The notes: generated by a model from the letters alone, not told the origin. DNA of 64,000 nt from an uncultured Bacteroidota bacterium (GCA_903851365.1 CAINOB010000085.1:1-64000); one strand, 5' to 3'; counted from the stretch's first letter, positions 23,988 through 33,078 are shown. Translations and numbers: made by a program.

Positions 23988-26150
23988 TCAATTCTTTAAA
24001 ATGAAATCAAGTACACCGACCCCGTAGGTAAAGAATCGGACAATTTTTTGCTGAGGGAGATATTCCACGCTGTTGATAGCGCCACCATTGGGACAGCTGC
24101 CTCCGCTCATGTCGTACCATTTATGATCCTGACGTGAATAAACATATCCGTTATTGGCAAAAATAAAATCGCCTCCGGGCGTGATGGCAAAATCCCTAAT
24201 ATTAACAGTTGCGGGCAGACCATGTGTTGCCGCCGAAAAGTTTTTCCCTCCATCCTCAGAAATGAGGAAAGCATTGGTCGAATCCCCCTCGCCTGCCCAG
24301 CACACAAAATCAGGATTGTCAGGAGCGGTTTTTATACAATATCCATAGGGGCCCCACCAGGGACGATTTTTAACCAGCGGGACCGAACCTTTGAATAAGG
24401 AGCGCGTCCAGGTTTTTCCCAGGTTTGTGGAGATAAAAAATCTGCCGTTTTTTGAGGCCGCATACATTCTCTCCGGGTCCGCTTTTGTGGTCGATAACCC
24501 GGCCAGTACCTCATCAGTAGTATCTTTAAAATTAAAAGGCAGCTCCATGCGGCTGATGCTGTTATAATAAGGATCGTATGTCAGTTTTATCAGACGGCTG
24601 TTGCCTGAAAGGAATACAGCATCCTCACCGGTTTTCCAGGATGGCTGCATTGGCGGGGTGTACCAGGTGGTATCCTGCAGGGCTCTGGAAATATCCACCA
24701 CAAGCGAGTCGACTTTCTCTTTTTGACCTTTTCGGTAGTTCTTATGGTAAACGGTGTTCCAATAATGCATGTACCAGTAGGAATTGCCCTGATTGGCAAT
24801 CGTAACCCGCAATCCATCAGCTTTGGTTACTGTGTGACCCTTATAATACCCTGGTTTCACCTTTTCCCAGAGCATGGTTCCCCGATCCTGGTTGCAGGTA
24901 ATAAGTAGGTCGGTGCTTTCGTTATAGGCCCCGTTATGAAGTAATTGGTGGATATTATCAGTGTTAAGATGCCTCCACGATAAGCTATCGATATAATTCG
25001 TGGTGAAATGGGCGCCAAAATCATTGTTCAGAACAGCGAACCACTGGGCATCCTTGTTTCGGTACCACTGGAGATTCTGCATATCCCAGCCAAAAACCTT
25101 TTCCCACCAACGTAGCTGTTCCCACTTTTTGCCGGCATCTTTGGTGATCCAGCTGGTTGAAGTTGACTCGATAAGTATTTTCTGATCAGCCGGATGTACC
25201 GCAGCAATTCTTTCGCGGATCGCTCCAGGCTTCCAGGTTTTTCCACCATCCTTGCTGGTGAATCCGCCACCGGCAGCGCCGGCATACAGGTAGGTGGTAT
25301 CTCCGATCCGTGTTCCCACAAAACTACCCGGAGTTTTATTGGTATAATGGAGACCGACCGATTTAAAATTTCCGGAATTAACATCCAATTCTCTGATATT
25401 CCAGGCGTTGGAATTTGTAAGTTTTCGAATAAAATAGCAAGTATTGGTATTATAGGGTTTACAGGCAAATAGTTTGACCGGTTCAGGTTCGGGCCAGCTC
25501 TTAAGTTCTGTAAAGCTTTCCCCCTGGTCGGAGGATTTCAGGATTGAATAAATATCGATCTTACTGCTTGCCTTGCTCACTGTTTGCAGGGTAAGTACCA
25601 GAATCGTTCTATCCTTATCCTCCAGGATGGTTGACCAACGGATCTCTTTATTTACCAGAATGGCCCCGGCACTCATTTTCCAATTGATACCCCCATTATC
25701 CGAAAAATAGATGCCCCCCATATTCCATTCGGGTTGAATGGCCCCTAAGAGGCGAAATTGGTTGTTTCGGGTGGTAATTCCGAGGAAGAGGTTTCCGTTG
25801 AGGGTCACCCTCTGGTTGGTCATTTTCAGGTCCGATGAATCCACCAGATTACCCACCAGCACATTACGCACATCGCTCAGGATATAAACTTTATTACTAA
25901 CGGAGTCATAAGCCGAACCCACCGTTTTATGGCCATAAGTTCCTGTTTCGTCATCGTTAAAATGATTGAATTGCCAGTAGCCATTGATTTTCCCATTTGC
26001 ATAGGACTCCGCCGTTCCCATTGCTTTTGCAGTGGGAATCACCTGCGCATCAGACTTCTTGCCGGATGCGGGTTTTTGAGAAAAGCCGGAAGTGCATGCC
26101 AGTATGGTTATGGCAATTGTAAGAATGGAGAATCGGATGGGAATTTTCAT
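23988..26150 (-). CDS. Exported BNR/Asp-box beta-propeller protein (sialidase/sortilin-like fold)
   Basis: 720 residues with a signal peptide (about 1-24, ending SGFSQ; a Cys at residue 19 in LACTSG could make it a lipoprotein instead). At least six Asp-box repeats of S-x-D-x-G-x-x-W type are present: SDNGGINWK, SSDQGESFTEL, SKDGGKTWKPG, TKDAGKKWEQL, STNLGKTWTRS and SEDGGKNFSAA. Such boxes occur in sialidases, xyloglucanases (GH74) and sortilin-like propellers. No sialidase RIP motif or Arg triad is recognised, so I do not call it a sialidase. It lies 35 bp upstream of the sugar porter in the same direction and may be cotranscribed with it. Confidence 0.72.
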   Translation of the reverse strand: MKIPIRFSILTIAITILACTSGFSQKPASGKKSDAQVIPTAKAMGTAESYANGKINGYWQFNHFNDDETGTYGHKTVGSAYDSVSNKVYILSDVRNVLVGNLVDSSDLKMTNQRVTLNGNLFLGITTRNNQFRLLGAIQPEWNMGGIYFSDNGGINWKMSAGAILVNKEIRWSTILEDKDRTILVLTLQTVSKASSKIDIYSILKSSDQGESFTELKSWPEPEPVKLFACKPYNTNTCYFIRKLTNSNAWNIRELDVNSGNFKSVGLHYTNKTPGSFVGTRIGDTTYLYAGAAGGGFTSKDGGKTWKPGAIRERIAAVHPADQKILIESTSTSWITKDAGKKWEQLRWWEKVFGWDMQNLQWYRNKDAQWFAVLNNDFGAHFTTNYIDSLSWRHLNTDNIHQLLHNGAYNESTDLLITCNQDRGTMLWEKVKPGYYKGHTVTKADGLRVTIANQGNSYWYMHYWNTVYHKNYRKGQKEKVDSLVVDISRALQDTTWYTPPMQPSWKTGEDAVFLSGNSRLIKLTYDPYYNSISRMELPFNFKDTTDEVLAGLSTTKADPERMYAASKNGRFFISTNLGKTWTRSLFKGSVPLVKNRPWWGPYGYCIKTAPDNPDFVCWAGEGDSTNAFLISEDGGKNFSAATHGLPATVNIRDFAITPGGDFIFANNGYVYSRQDHKWYDMSGGSCPNGGAINSVEYLPQQKIVRFFTYGVGVLDFILKN

Positions 26151-26209
26151 GCCGGTTTGAATTTGGCACGAATATAATCAATGGAAACGAGACGCTATAT
26201 AAAGACAAA

Positions 26210-26236
26210 GTGCAGCTGGAGAATCTCCGGCTGCAC
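26210..26236 (-). terminator. Rho-independent terminator of the rhodanese gene
   Basis: A 13-bp stem, 26210-26222 with 26224-26236 and one G-U pair, is followed on the minus strand by TTTGTCTTT. It lies 22 bp beyond the rhodanese stop and separates that gene from the BNR-repeat gene. Confidence 0.75.
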
Positions 26237-26258
26237 CTGCCTGTTGAATGCTTCAGGC

Positions 26259-26930
26259 CTATCTGGCCACTTGGAATCGTCCCGATTTAACTTGGTTCTG
26301 AGGAAGAACCAACCGATAAAAATACAGGCCGGGGCTAAGCTCCCGTCCGTTAATAGTTATAGCACGTCCGGGTACCATTTTTCTACTAATTACCAGGCTG
26401 CCCAGAGCATTCAGGATTTCAATCTTAACTTCACCTTCCACGAAACCGTCAATTTCGAGAGTGGATAAATCAACCACCGGGTTGGGATAAATCTTAACCA
26501 TGAGGGAACTGATCGGATAAACTCCGATACCCGTTCCTTTGACAGTTGGAAACCCGGAACTTTTCCAGGCAGTGATTCCGCCCTGGAGGTTATACACTGT
26601 TTTTATATTCTTTGTAATCATCGTACCGCATGCTCCGGGGCTTCGTCCGCCGGAACTGCAATAAACCAGGTAGACCTTGTTTTTATCCAGCTTATCGATC
26701 GAATCGTTAAACCATGAAGCGCTGGAATCGTAGTTCACCGATTTATCAATCCGTTCGGTAATCCAGGAAACTGAACCTCGCACATCAATAATGACAAAAT
26801 CGTTTAAACCCTGGTGGCTTTTTATGAGACTATCGGCTTGAACAGCTGTGATTGTTTTATAAGTTCCGCCCTGGGCAACTGCTGTTGTCCCTAACAATAT
26901 GGTTAATATGGCGAAAAAATAAAATCTCAT
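26259..26930 (-). CDS. Secreted rhodanese with type IX sorting domain
   Basis: 223 residues from ATG at 26930 (MRFYFFAILTILLGTTAVAQ signal peptide). An upstream in-frame ATG (27032) lies inside the neighbouring transporter gene and in front of the promoter, so it is rejected. Residues about 24-140 are a rhodanese domain with active-site loop YCSSGGRS (Cys91, CxxxxR). Residues about 145-223 are a type A C-terminal sorting domain: MVKIYPNPVVDLSTLEI, GLYFYRLVLPQNQVKSGRF. It should be carried through the Sec and type IX pathways to the cell surface, as a sulfurtransferase or persulfide-handling protein. It has its own promoter and terminator. Confidence 0.88.
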   Translation of the reverse strand: MRFYFFAILTILLGTTAVAQGGTYKTITAVQADSLIKSHQGLNDFVIIDVRGSVSWITERIDKSVNYDSSASWFNDSIDKLDKNKVYLVYCSSGGRSPGACGTMITKNIKTVYNLQGGITAWKSSGFPTVKGTGIGVYPISSLMVKIYPNPVVDLSTLEIDGFVEGEVKIEILNALGSLVISRKMVPGRAITINGRELSPGLYFYRLVLPQNQVKSGRFQVAR

Positions 26931-26947
26931 TTTGGTATGTCTGTAAG

Positions 26948-26978
26948 CAAATATAACAAATTTTGAGCCGAAAACCAA
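26948..26978 (-). promoter_or_regulatory. Promoter of the rhodanese gene
   Basis: On the minus strand, TTG (26978-26976), a 20-bp spacer and TATATTTG (26955-26948) fit the Bacteroidota TTG/TAnnTTTG promoter, 17 bp before the ATG at 26930. Confidence 0.6.
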
Positions 26979-26980
26979 CT

Positions 26981-28153
26981 TTAAGCGGCCTTTCTTGCAT
27001 AAAGCCCCGCGAATAAAATGTACACCATGCAACCGATCACAACAAAAATACTTGCTGATCCGCCCATATTCTGGCTGACAACGCCCATCAGCGGAGGTAT
27101 AACTGCACCACCGGAGACTGCCATAATCATCAGACCGGAAATTTCATTTACCCTTTCAGGCATTTTATTTACAGTAATGGAGAAAATCAACGGGAAAAGG
27201 TTACCGGAACCAAGCCCAGCAAGGAAAATGCAGATTTTGCCGATCAAAGGAGTCGGAGCCAGTATCATTCCGACAAATGCCATGATGGTTAGCAGAGTGG
27301 TCAGGATCAGGAAGGGTTTTGGCTTGAAGAAGTTCAGCAAAACAGCACCAAGGAAACGGCTTACCATGAGGGCAGCAAAATAAAAACTAATTCCCACGGA
27401 TGCTTCTTCCAAACTGAGGTGGAAATTTTTTTGAAGGTAGTTGGCGATATTTGAATTCATGCCGACATCGGATCCTACGGTCAGGAAAATTCCGAGAACC
27501 ATCAGGAGGACAAGCGGATTGCCAAGAAGCTTAAAGCAGGAGCTGAAAGTTGCAGGTTTTTTATCAATCTTGGTTTCATCAACCTTAACCGAATACAACC
27601 AGAGTACTGCCAGGAAAGAAGTGATAGCATAAACCGTGAAAACCAGTTTCCAATTACCCAATTTTGAAGCAGCAAAAGCAGCAATAATCGGTCCGAGCAT
27701 CGAAACTATCGCCTTAACAAACTGGGTCAGACTCATAAAGCTCGAATATTTATCAAGCGGGGTAACATCATGAAGCAGTGGGTTTGCGGATACCTGAACA
27801 ATGGTATTTCCGATACCCAGCAGAATGAAAGCAACCAGCATCAGCGGAAAAGTATAGAGCGATGAGGAGATCAGGCTGAGCATAGGAACTGCCATACCCA
27901 AACCTGTTGCAGCCATCCCGATATTGAGAATATTTTTCTTGCCGTATTTATCGAGCATGATGCCGACAGGCACCGAGAGGAGGAAAAACCATACAAATGC
28001 CATCGAGGGAATCAGCTGGGCGAGGGAGTCGCTCAGGTTGAAATCCTTCTGTACATATCCGGCTGATACGCCGACTATATCCACAAATCCCATCACGATG
28101 AACGACATGAACACCGGGAGAATCTGCACCATTTTTACTTTTTGAGTTGACAT
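26981..28153 (-). CDS. FHS-family sugar:proton symporter (FucP-like MFS)
   Basis: 390 residues with twelve membrane segments, of the fucose-galactose-glucose symporter (FHS) group: FIVMGFVDIVGVSAGYVQKDF in TM1, SMAFVWFFLLSVPVGIMLDKYGKKNIL, LLGIGNTIVQVSANPLLHDV and YFAALMVSRFLGAVLL. QVSANPLL is the typical TM4-5 stretch. It is an inner-membrane importer of a hexose. It lies 19 bp downstream of the ROK kinase gene on the same strand, which points to uptake and phosphorylation of one sugar, possibly mannose, galactose or a derivative released by the glycosidases nearby. FucP specificity itself is not supported because no fucose pathway genes are seen apart from the distant GH29. Confidence 0.87.
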   Translation of the reverse strand: MSTQKVKMVQILPVFMSFIVMGFVDIVGVSAGYVQKDFNLSDSLAQLIPSMAFVWFFLLSVPVGIMLDKYGKKNILNIGMAATGLGMAVPMLSLISSSLYTFPLMLVAFILLGIGNTIVQVSANPLLHDVTPLDKYSSFMSLTQFVKAIVSMLGPIIAAFAASKLGNWKLVFTVYAITSFLAVLWLYSVKVDETKIDKKPATFSSCFKLLGNPLVLLMVLGIFLTVGSDVGMNSNIANYLQKNFHLSLEEASVGISFYFAALMVSRFLGAVLLNFFKPKPFLILTTLLTIMAFVGMILAPTPLIGKICIFLAGLGSGNLFPLIFSITVNKMPERVNEISGLMIMAVSGGAVIPPLMGVVSQNMGGSASIFVVIGCMVYILFAGLYARKAA

Positions 28154-28172
28154 GTTCTTGGGTTTATTTTGT

Positions 28173-29111
28173 TTAATTCATTTTTTCGATCAGCGAATAA
28201 ATGCGCGTCCAGTAGGCTGGTTCAAGTAGTCTTGCGCTACCAATCAGGGCGGCATCCTCTTTAAGTTCGGACCACATGATTCTGGTTTTGCAATCCAGAT
28301 CTGCCAAAGTTTTTTCGAAAGCCGGCAAAAACAGATCAGAGGCGCCAACTGTATTTCCACCGATAACGAGTACCTCAGCGCCGAAAGTCTTGAGCCATGG
28401 GCCGAGGAATGCACCGATACCTGCACCATATTCGGTAAACAGTTCAGCGACTTTCGGATCTTTCCGGGCCACATCAGCAATTTCCTTCACACCCGGCAGA
28501 GTTTCACCCGTCAGGGCAGCATACGACCTCACGAACCAACGCGTTGAAAAATATTCATCGGCGATGCTGTCTTTGTATGGAAGATGCCACACACAGCCCA
28601 TTTTTGGGGTATCCTCACGTTCCACAACTGGCAGGCCATCATCGATAAAGGCCGATCCGAATCCTGTACCCAGAGTAATACCGACACATTTTTTCGCTTC
28701 AGCGGCAACTCCCATCCAGGCTTCACCAACGGCAAATGCCGAAGCATCATTCATATATCTTACCGAGACCCTTTCCGGCAATTTCAGCCGCTTGCGGATC
28801 CCTTCTGATACATTAACCCCATAAAGACCGAGATACTTTCCGACACGCTCAAACAGTGCAATACCATTTACATAATCAAAGGGTCCGGGCATGGCAAAAC
28901 CAATTCCAGCTAATTCGTCAACAGCAATTCCCAGGAGTGTTTCACCGACAGCTTCGGCCCACACCCCCATGATTACATCTGCTGAGGCAGCATTATCCAC
29001 GGGGATGGTGACACGTGTTTCGGGCAGGATCATCTGATGTTCCAGGTCGATCAGGGCACAGGTGATATGGCTTCCGCCGATATCGGTCCCTACGGCATAC
29101 TTGTATTTCAT
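28173..29111 (-). CDS. ROK-family sugar kinase
   Basis: 312 residues, a cytoplasmic ATP-dependent sugar kinase. The phosphate-1 motif GTDIGGSHITCALID is at residues 8-22, the substrate Asp in YMNDASAFAVGEAW near 130, ATP-binding GITLGTGFGSAF near 155, and the adenosine loop VIGGNTVGAS near 263. The usual ROK zinc motif (GHxxxxxxxxxxCxCGxxGCxE) is absent; at that place the sequence has GCVWHLPYKDSIADEYFS. This is known for a Bacteroidota subgroup of the family. It is first in a two-gene operon with the FHS transporter, so it probably phosphorylates the sugar that transporter brings in. Confidence 0.88.
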   Translation of the reverse strand: MKYKYAVGTDIGGSHITCALIDLEHQMILPETRVTIPVDNAASADVIMGVWAEAVGETLLGIAVDELAGIGFAMPGPFDYVNGIALFERVGKYLGLYGVNVSEGIRKRLKLPERVSVRYMNDASAFAVGEAWMGVAAEAKKCVGITLGTGFGSAFIDDGLPVVEREDTPKMGCVWHLPYKDSIADEYFSTRWFVRSYAALTGETLPGVKEIADVARKDPKVAELFTEYGAGIGAFLGPWLKTFGAEVLVIGGNTVGASDLFLPAFEKTLADLDCKTRIMWSELKEDAALIGSARLLEPAYWTRIYSLIEKMN

Positions 29112-29178
29112 GGCAACAATATCTTTTTGGTTTTTCCGGAAATTTGGATTTCGAGCGCTAAAATAATATAAAGCGATT

Positions 29179-29211
29179 AAAGCTGACAGGTTTTAAAAAC
29201 CTGTCAGCTTT
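29179..29211. repeat. 33-bp perfect palindrome in a divergent promoter region
   Basis: AAAGCTGACAGGTTTT at 29179-29194 is followed, after a single A, by its exact inverse at 29196-29211. A candidate -7 box TATATTTG (29211-29218) for the plus-strand gene touches its right end. It is either an operator, a REP-like dispersed palindrome or a terminator-like stem. The position between two start codons argues against a terminator. Confidence 0.75.
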
Positions 29212-29304
29212 ATATTTGCTTTACAACATTCATTTGCCTAAAATCGTTGTTGATATTTGTTACCGATAGTTTGTCCATATTCCCGATACCTAATTACTTC
29301 GCAT

Positions 29305-30936
29305 ATGAAAACATCATTTCGCCTGCTCTCCATTTTCATACTCCTGTCGTTCTATTCATTAAGTGCCCAGCAACTGGGCAACCGCGATGCACTCATGACC
29401 CGTGCCGAGAGAACGGTGTTTATGGAGACCTCACACAATGAGGATGTTGTGAAATTTGTTGAGGCTTTGAAATCCGCGAGTCCGCTGGTCAGCGTGGAAC
29501 AGTTTGCCACCTCAAAACTCGGTAATCAACTGCAGCTGGTAATTATTGCCAATCCGAAGATCACCACACCGGAAGAAGCCAAGGCATCAGGGAAACCGGT
29601 GATTTATATCCAGGCCAACATTCATGCGGGCGAAGTTGAAGGCAAGGAGGCATCAATGCAGCTGATGCGCGAAATCGCTTTGGGCTATCGCAAGTATTTG
29701 CTGGATAATCAGATCATCATGTTCTGCCCCAATTATAATCCGGATGGCAATGATAAGTTTGCCGACAATAACCGTCCTTCGCAGGAAGGCAGTCCGAAAA
29801 TGACCGGCGTAAGGGCCAGTGGCGAAGGCCTCGACCTGAACCGTGAAGGAATGAAAGCCGAAGCCATTGAGATGAAAGGTCTGTTAAAAGGCGTTTTCAA
29901 CCGCTGGGATCCCGCATTATTCATGGATCTGCATACCGACGACGGTTCATGGCACGGATATATGGTAAATGTTGCCCCGTCGTTTCAGTCGGCCGGCATG
30001 CCTGAACCAACCAATTTTACCATGGACCTTTTGAAAGATGCCATGCACAGTGTGCTCGACAAATCAGGAATCAATATTTTCTGGCACGGGTACCTGAATA
30101 TGAAGCCAAATGAGCAGGCAACATTCGTCGCTTATGACCATCTGCCAAGATATATTGCGAATTATGTCGGACTCCGCAATCGCATGGGTATTCTCAGCGA
30201 AGTTTTTCCGCATGAATTATTTGAGAAGCGAATACTCGCCAATTATTATCTGCTGGTCAGTGTTCTTGAGTATACCGGGGGCCATGCCAAGGAGATAAAG
30301 GACATTATTGCTAAAGCTGATCAATCAACCATCGACCTGATAAAATCCGGAGCCGGAAAAATCCAGCGTGGAGTCACTTACGAACTGGCACCAGAGCCAG
30401 AACAGATCAGAATGCTGATCCGCGAAACTGTTCCTTTCACTGATGCCAATGGCAGGAAGCGGCAGAAGCCTACCGGCAACCTCAACTGGCTGGAGAAAAT
30501 CAATCACTCTAATCATTTTGTTCCGGTTAAACTTTCCACCGTGCCCCGCACCTATATTTTTCCTGCTGAACTGGCCAATGTTGCCCAGAAATTGCAAGAT
30601 CACGGTATTATTGTAAAAAAGACCGATAAAAAAATCAAGGTGGACGGGGATGAATTCCTGATCAGCAAACTAACGAGGTCCGATCGCGAAGGCTATGGCG
30701 GACATAAAGCGGTCTCCCTCGAAGGCGATTTCCGACCCGTTAAAAAAACTATCCCAGCCGGTTCTTATTATGTAGATATGGCCCAGCCCTTGGCCTGGCT
30801 GATCTTTTACCTGATGGAACCACAGTCGGACGACGGCCTTCTTTTCTGGAACTACTTTGATGATTACCTGCAGAAACAGGGAGCTCCGAAAGGCGGACTG
30901 ACGTATCCGGTGTTAAAATGCAATATTGCTTTTTAA
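29305..30936 (+). CDS. M14-family zinc carboxypeptidase, exported
   Basis: 543 residues from ATG at 29305 (MKTSFRLLSIFILLSFYSLSAQ, Sec signal peptide). M14 metallopeptidase features: HxxE zinc motif in NIHAGEVEG (His107, Glu110), the NPDGNDKF and DLNREGMKAEAIEMKGLL substrate region, and the third zinc ligand His in FMDLHTDDGS (about 213). The C-terminal 220 residues are an added domain common in large Bacteroidota M14 proteins. It should cut C-terminal residues from peptides in the periplasm or outside. It is divergent from the ROK kinase gene, with a perfect palindrome in between. Its stop codon directly joins repeat D. Confidence 0.88.
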   Translation: MKTSFRLLSIFILLSFYSLSAQQLGNRDALMTRAERTVFMETSHNEDVVKFVEALKSASPLVSVEQFATSKLGNQLQLVIIANPKITTPEEAKASGKPVIYIQANIHAGEVEGKEASMQLMREIALGYRKYLLDNQIIMFCPNYNPDGNDKFADNNRPSQEGSPKMTGVRASGEGLDLNREGMKAEAIEMKGLLKGVFNRWDPALFMDLHTDDGSWHGYMVNVAPSFQSAGMPEPTNFTMDLLKDAMHSVLDKSGINIFWHGYLNMKPNEQATFVAYDHLPRYIANYVGLRNRMGILSEVFPHELFEKRILANYYLLVSVLEYTGGHAKEIKDIIAKADQSTIDLIKSGAGKIQRGVTYELAPEPEQIRMLIRETVPFTDANGRKRQKPTGNLNWLEKINHSNHFVPVKLSTVPRTYIFPAELANVAQKLQDHGIIVKKTDKKIKVDGDEFLISKLTRSDREGYGGHKAVSLEGDFRPVKKTIPAGSYYVDMAQPLAWLIFYLMEPQSDDGLLFWNYFDDYLQKQGAPKGGLTYPVLKCNIAF

Positions 30937-31111
30937 GGCAAAAGGCAAGAGGGCAGGAAGGCAAGAAGGAAAGGATTAAGGCGCAAGGCGCAAACTGTCA
31001 GGACAAGTCTTGACTACAGCAGTTTAGGTGCGCATTTTTAGCTTTGATGATTATTTTTCATTCAAGACTTTACTTTTTGCCTTTTTGCCTTTTTGCCCTC
31101 CTGCCTTTTTA
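30937..31111. repeat. Intercistronic long hairpin repeat, copy D
   Basis: The G-rich arm 30937-30976 (GGCAAGAGGGCAGGAAGGCA) begins right after the peptidase stop TAA. The C-rich inverse arm 31070-31111 ends 25 bp before the nitroreductase ATG. The loop is different from copies B and C and contains AAGGCGCAAGGCGCAA, which is also present near 54350. Confidence 0.8.
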
Positions 31112-31136
31112 GTATTATTAGGTTTTTCTAGCACCT

Positions 31137-31787
31137 ATGAAAATGATACGCATTACAGCGATCACCCTAATCCTGTTAAGTATGAGCTTATCGGCTATTA
31201 ATCAAGATATTAAGTTACCGGCACCAAACAAAACCGGAGGTATGCCCCTAATGCAGGCGCTGAATGAACGCAAGAGCACACGGGAGTACGATAGCCGCAT
31301 GTTATCGGAACAGCAGATTTCAGATCTTTGCTGGGCTGCCTGGGGAATCAATCGTCCTGAGGATGGAAAGCATACCGCACCTTCATCCAATAACAGACAG
31401 GAAATGTCGGTTTATATTGCGCTTGAATCGGGCCTTTATCTTTATGTTCCGGAATCACACAGCCTGAAGCAGATTCACAAAAGGGATATCCGCAAGGAAA
31501 CCGGCCAGCAGGACTTTGTTGAAATTGCTGCTGTTAACCTGGTTTATGTTGCCGACCTGATAAAAGCAGGAGTTAGTGATCCCGAAAAAGCCGGTCCGGA
31601 AGCCCTCAATGCTTCAAGAATAAATACAGGGTTTATGGCTCAGAACGTTTATTTGTGGTGCGCCTCTGAAAAACTTGCCTGTGTGGTCAGGGGCTGGGTA
31701 GATATTCCCGCACTCTCGACAGCCATGGAGCTGGCCCCAAATCAGCGAATAATAATTTGTCAAACCGTGGGCTATCCGCATAAATAA
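31137..31787 (+). CDS. Exported nitroreductase-fold protein (SagB/ThcOx-like)
   Basis: 216 residues with a signal peptide (about 1-22, ending LSAINQ). Nitroreductase family marks: the FMN phosphate-binding opening MQALNERKSTREYDSRMLS, the helix ISDLCWAAWGINRP, the APSSNNRQEMSVYIAL loop, and SRINTGFMAQNVYLWCASEKL near residue 165. Members of this flavoprotein family reduce or oxidise varied substrates. Export of an FMN enzyme is unusual but is found in Bacteroidota and Desulfobacterota. It follows the hairpin repeat D and precedes an MFS gene by only 3 bp, so the two are cotranscribed. The substrate is unknown. Confidence 0.85.
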   Translation: MKMIRITAITLILLSMSLSAINQDIKLPAPNKTGGMPLMQALNERKSTREYDSRMLSEQQISDLCWAAWGINRPEDGKHTAPSSNNRQEMSVYIALESGLYLYVPESHSLKQIHKRDIRKETGQQDFVEIAAVNLVYVADLIKAGVSDPEKAGPEALNASRINTGFMAQNVYLWCASEKLACVVRGWVDIPALSTAMELAPNQRIIICQTVGYPHK

Positions 31788-31790
31788 AAC

Positions 31791-33074
31791 ATGACGATAA
31801 CTGCAGAAAAAATCGGTAGTTTCCGGTGGAGGATCCTGGCGCTGCTCTTTATGGCGACAACCATAAATTACATCGACCGGAGTATTCTCGGAGTGCTTGG
31901 ACCCACCTTGCGCGACAAGGTATTTGGCTGGTCGGTACATGATTATGCCAATATTACCGTATCCTTTCAGGTAGCCTATGCGATTGGGTTGCTTTCGATG
32001 GGTGGTATCATTGACAAGCTCGGCACAAAAAAAGGGTTTACGCTATCGATTGCCATCTGGAGTGTTTTCGGCTTGCTTCATGCCTGCATAACGAGGGGCA
32101 TGGGATGGATCGGTTTTGCCGCAGCTCGGTTTGGACTGGGTTTTGGCGAATCCGGAAACTTTCCGTCGTCGATAAAAACGGTAGCCGAATGGTTTCCGCG
32201 AAAAGAGCGTGCATTCGCCAGCGGAATCTTCAATGCCGGCACCAACGTTGGGGCCATCCTCGCGCCTCTATTCATTCCTCTGATCGTAGCCAGCGACGGC
32301 ACCCACTGGCAGTACGCCTTTCTGGTGACGGCAGTATTCAGTGCCATCTGGATTGTCCTGTGGAACAATACTTACCGAAAACCAGAACTCCATCCGAAAT
32401 TATCCAAAACCGAACTTCAATATATCCTGAGCGATCCTCCTGAGCCGGTAATCGAGGAAATTCCATGGCTCAAGCTGTTCCCCGTGAAGGAAACCTGGGC
32501 ATTCGCAGCAGCAAAGACTGCCGATGCCGTTTGGTGGTTCTATTTATTCTGGGGCGGTTTTTTTCTGAATGCACGATTTGGACTGGAGCTCAAAGGACTT
32601 GCCCTGCCTTTGATTATCATTTATCTGCTGGCCGATATCGGCAGCATCGGAGGCGGATACATGTCCGGAGCCTTTATCAAACGCGGGTGGTCAGTGAATA
32701 AGGCCCGTAAAATCACCCTTTTGATTTGTGCCTGCCTGGTGTTGCCGGTGACCATGGCACCGATTGTGCATAACCAGTGGGTCGCTGTTCTGCTGATCGC
32801 TTTGGCAGCAGCTGCACATCAGGCCTGGTCGGCAAACGTGTTCACTTTGGTTTCTGATGTGTTCCCCAAGAAGGCGGTTGCCTCAGTTGTTGGAATCGGT
32901 GGCATGTGGGGCGCTACCTCAGGTATAATTGCCAACCTGGCTCTGGGTAAAGTTCTGACCGATGCTGGTCCTCATGGATATGTGTATGCCTTTCTTGTCG
33001 CAGGATGCACTTATCTTTTCGCCCTCGGTGTTGTCCAGCTCATCATGCCAAAAATGACCCCGGTAAAACTTTAA
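31791..33074 (+). CDS. MFS transporter, hexuronate (ExuT)-like
   Basis: 427 residues with about twelve membrane segments of the anion:cation symporter group. Typical pieces are FMATTINYIDRSILGVLGPTL in TM1, ARFGLGFGESGNFPSSIKTVAEWFPRKERAFASGIFNAGTNVGAI (the ACS family signature around TM4) and the central WLKLFPVKETWAFAAAKTADAVWWFYLFWGGFFL. This fits ExuT/GudP-like importers of hexuronates and related sugar acids. No uronate metabolism genes are nearby, so the true substrate is uncertain. It starts 3 bp after the nitroreductase stop and is followed after 4 bp by the DUF2231 gene, which makes a compact three-gene unit. Confidence 0.85.
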   Translation: MTITAEKIGSFRWRILALLFMATTINYIDRSILGVLGPTLRDKVFGWSVHDYANITVSFQVAYAIGLLSMGGIIDKLGTKKGFTLSIAIWSVFGLLHACITRGMGWIGFAAARFGLGFGESGNFPSSIKTVAEWFPRKERAFASGIFNAGTNVGAILAPLFIPLIVASDGTHWQYAFLVTAVFSAIWIVLWNNTYRKPELHPKLSKTELQYILSDPPEPVIEEIPWLKLFPVKETWAFAAAKTADAVWWFYLFWGGFFLNARFGLELKGLALPLIIIYLLADIGSIGGGYMSGAFIKRGWSVNKARKITLLICACLVLPVTMAPIVHNQWVAVLLIALAAAAHQAWSANVFTLVSDVFPKKAVASVVGIGGMWGATSGIIANLALGKVLTDAGPHGYVYAFLVAGCTYLFALGVVQLIMPKMTPVKL

Positions 33075-33078
33075 TACT

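Noticed and set aside
23988-26150. BNR-repeat protein as a sialidase
   Set aside because: Asp boxes alone are not specific; the RIP motif and catalytic Arg/Tyr set were not found.
26931-27032. 34-codon N-terminal extension of the rhodanese gene
   Set aside because: It overlaps the end of the transporter gene and the rhodanese promoter, and would bury the signal peptide.
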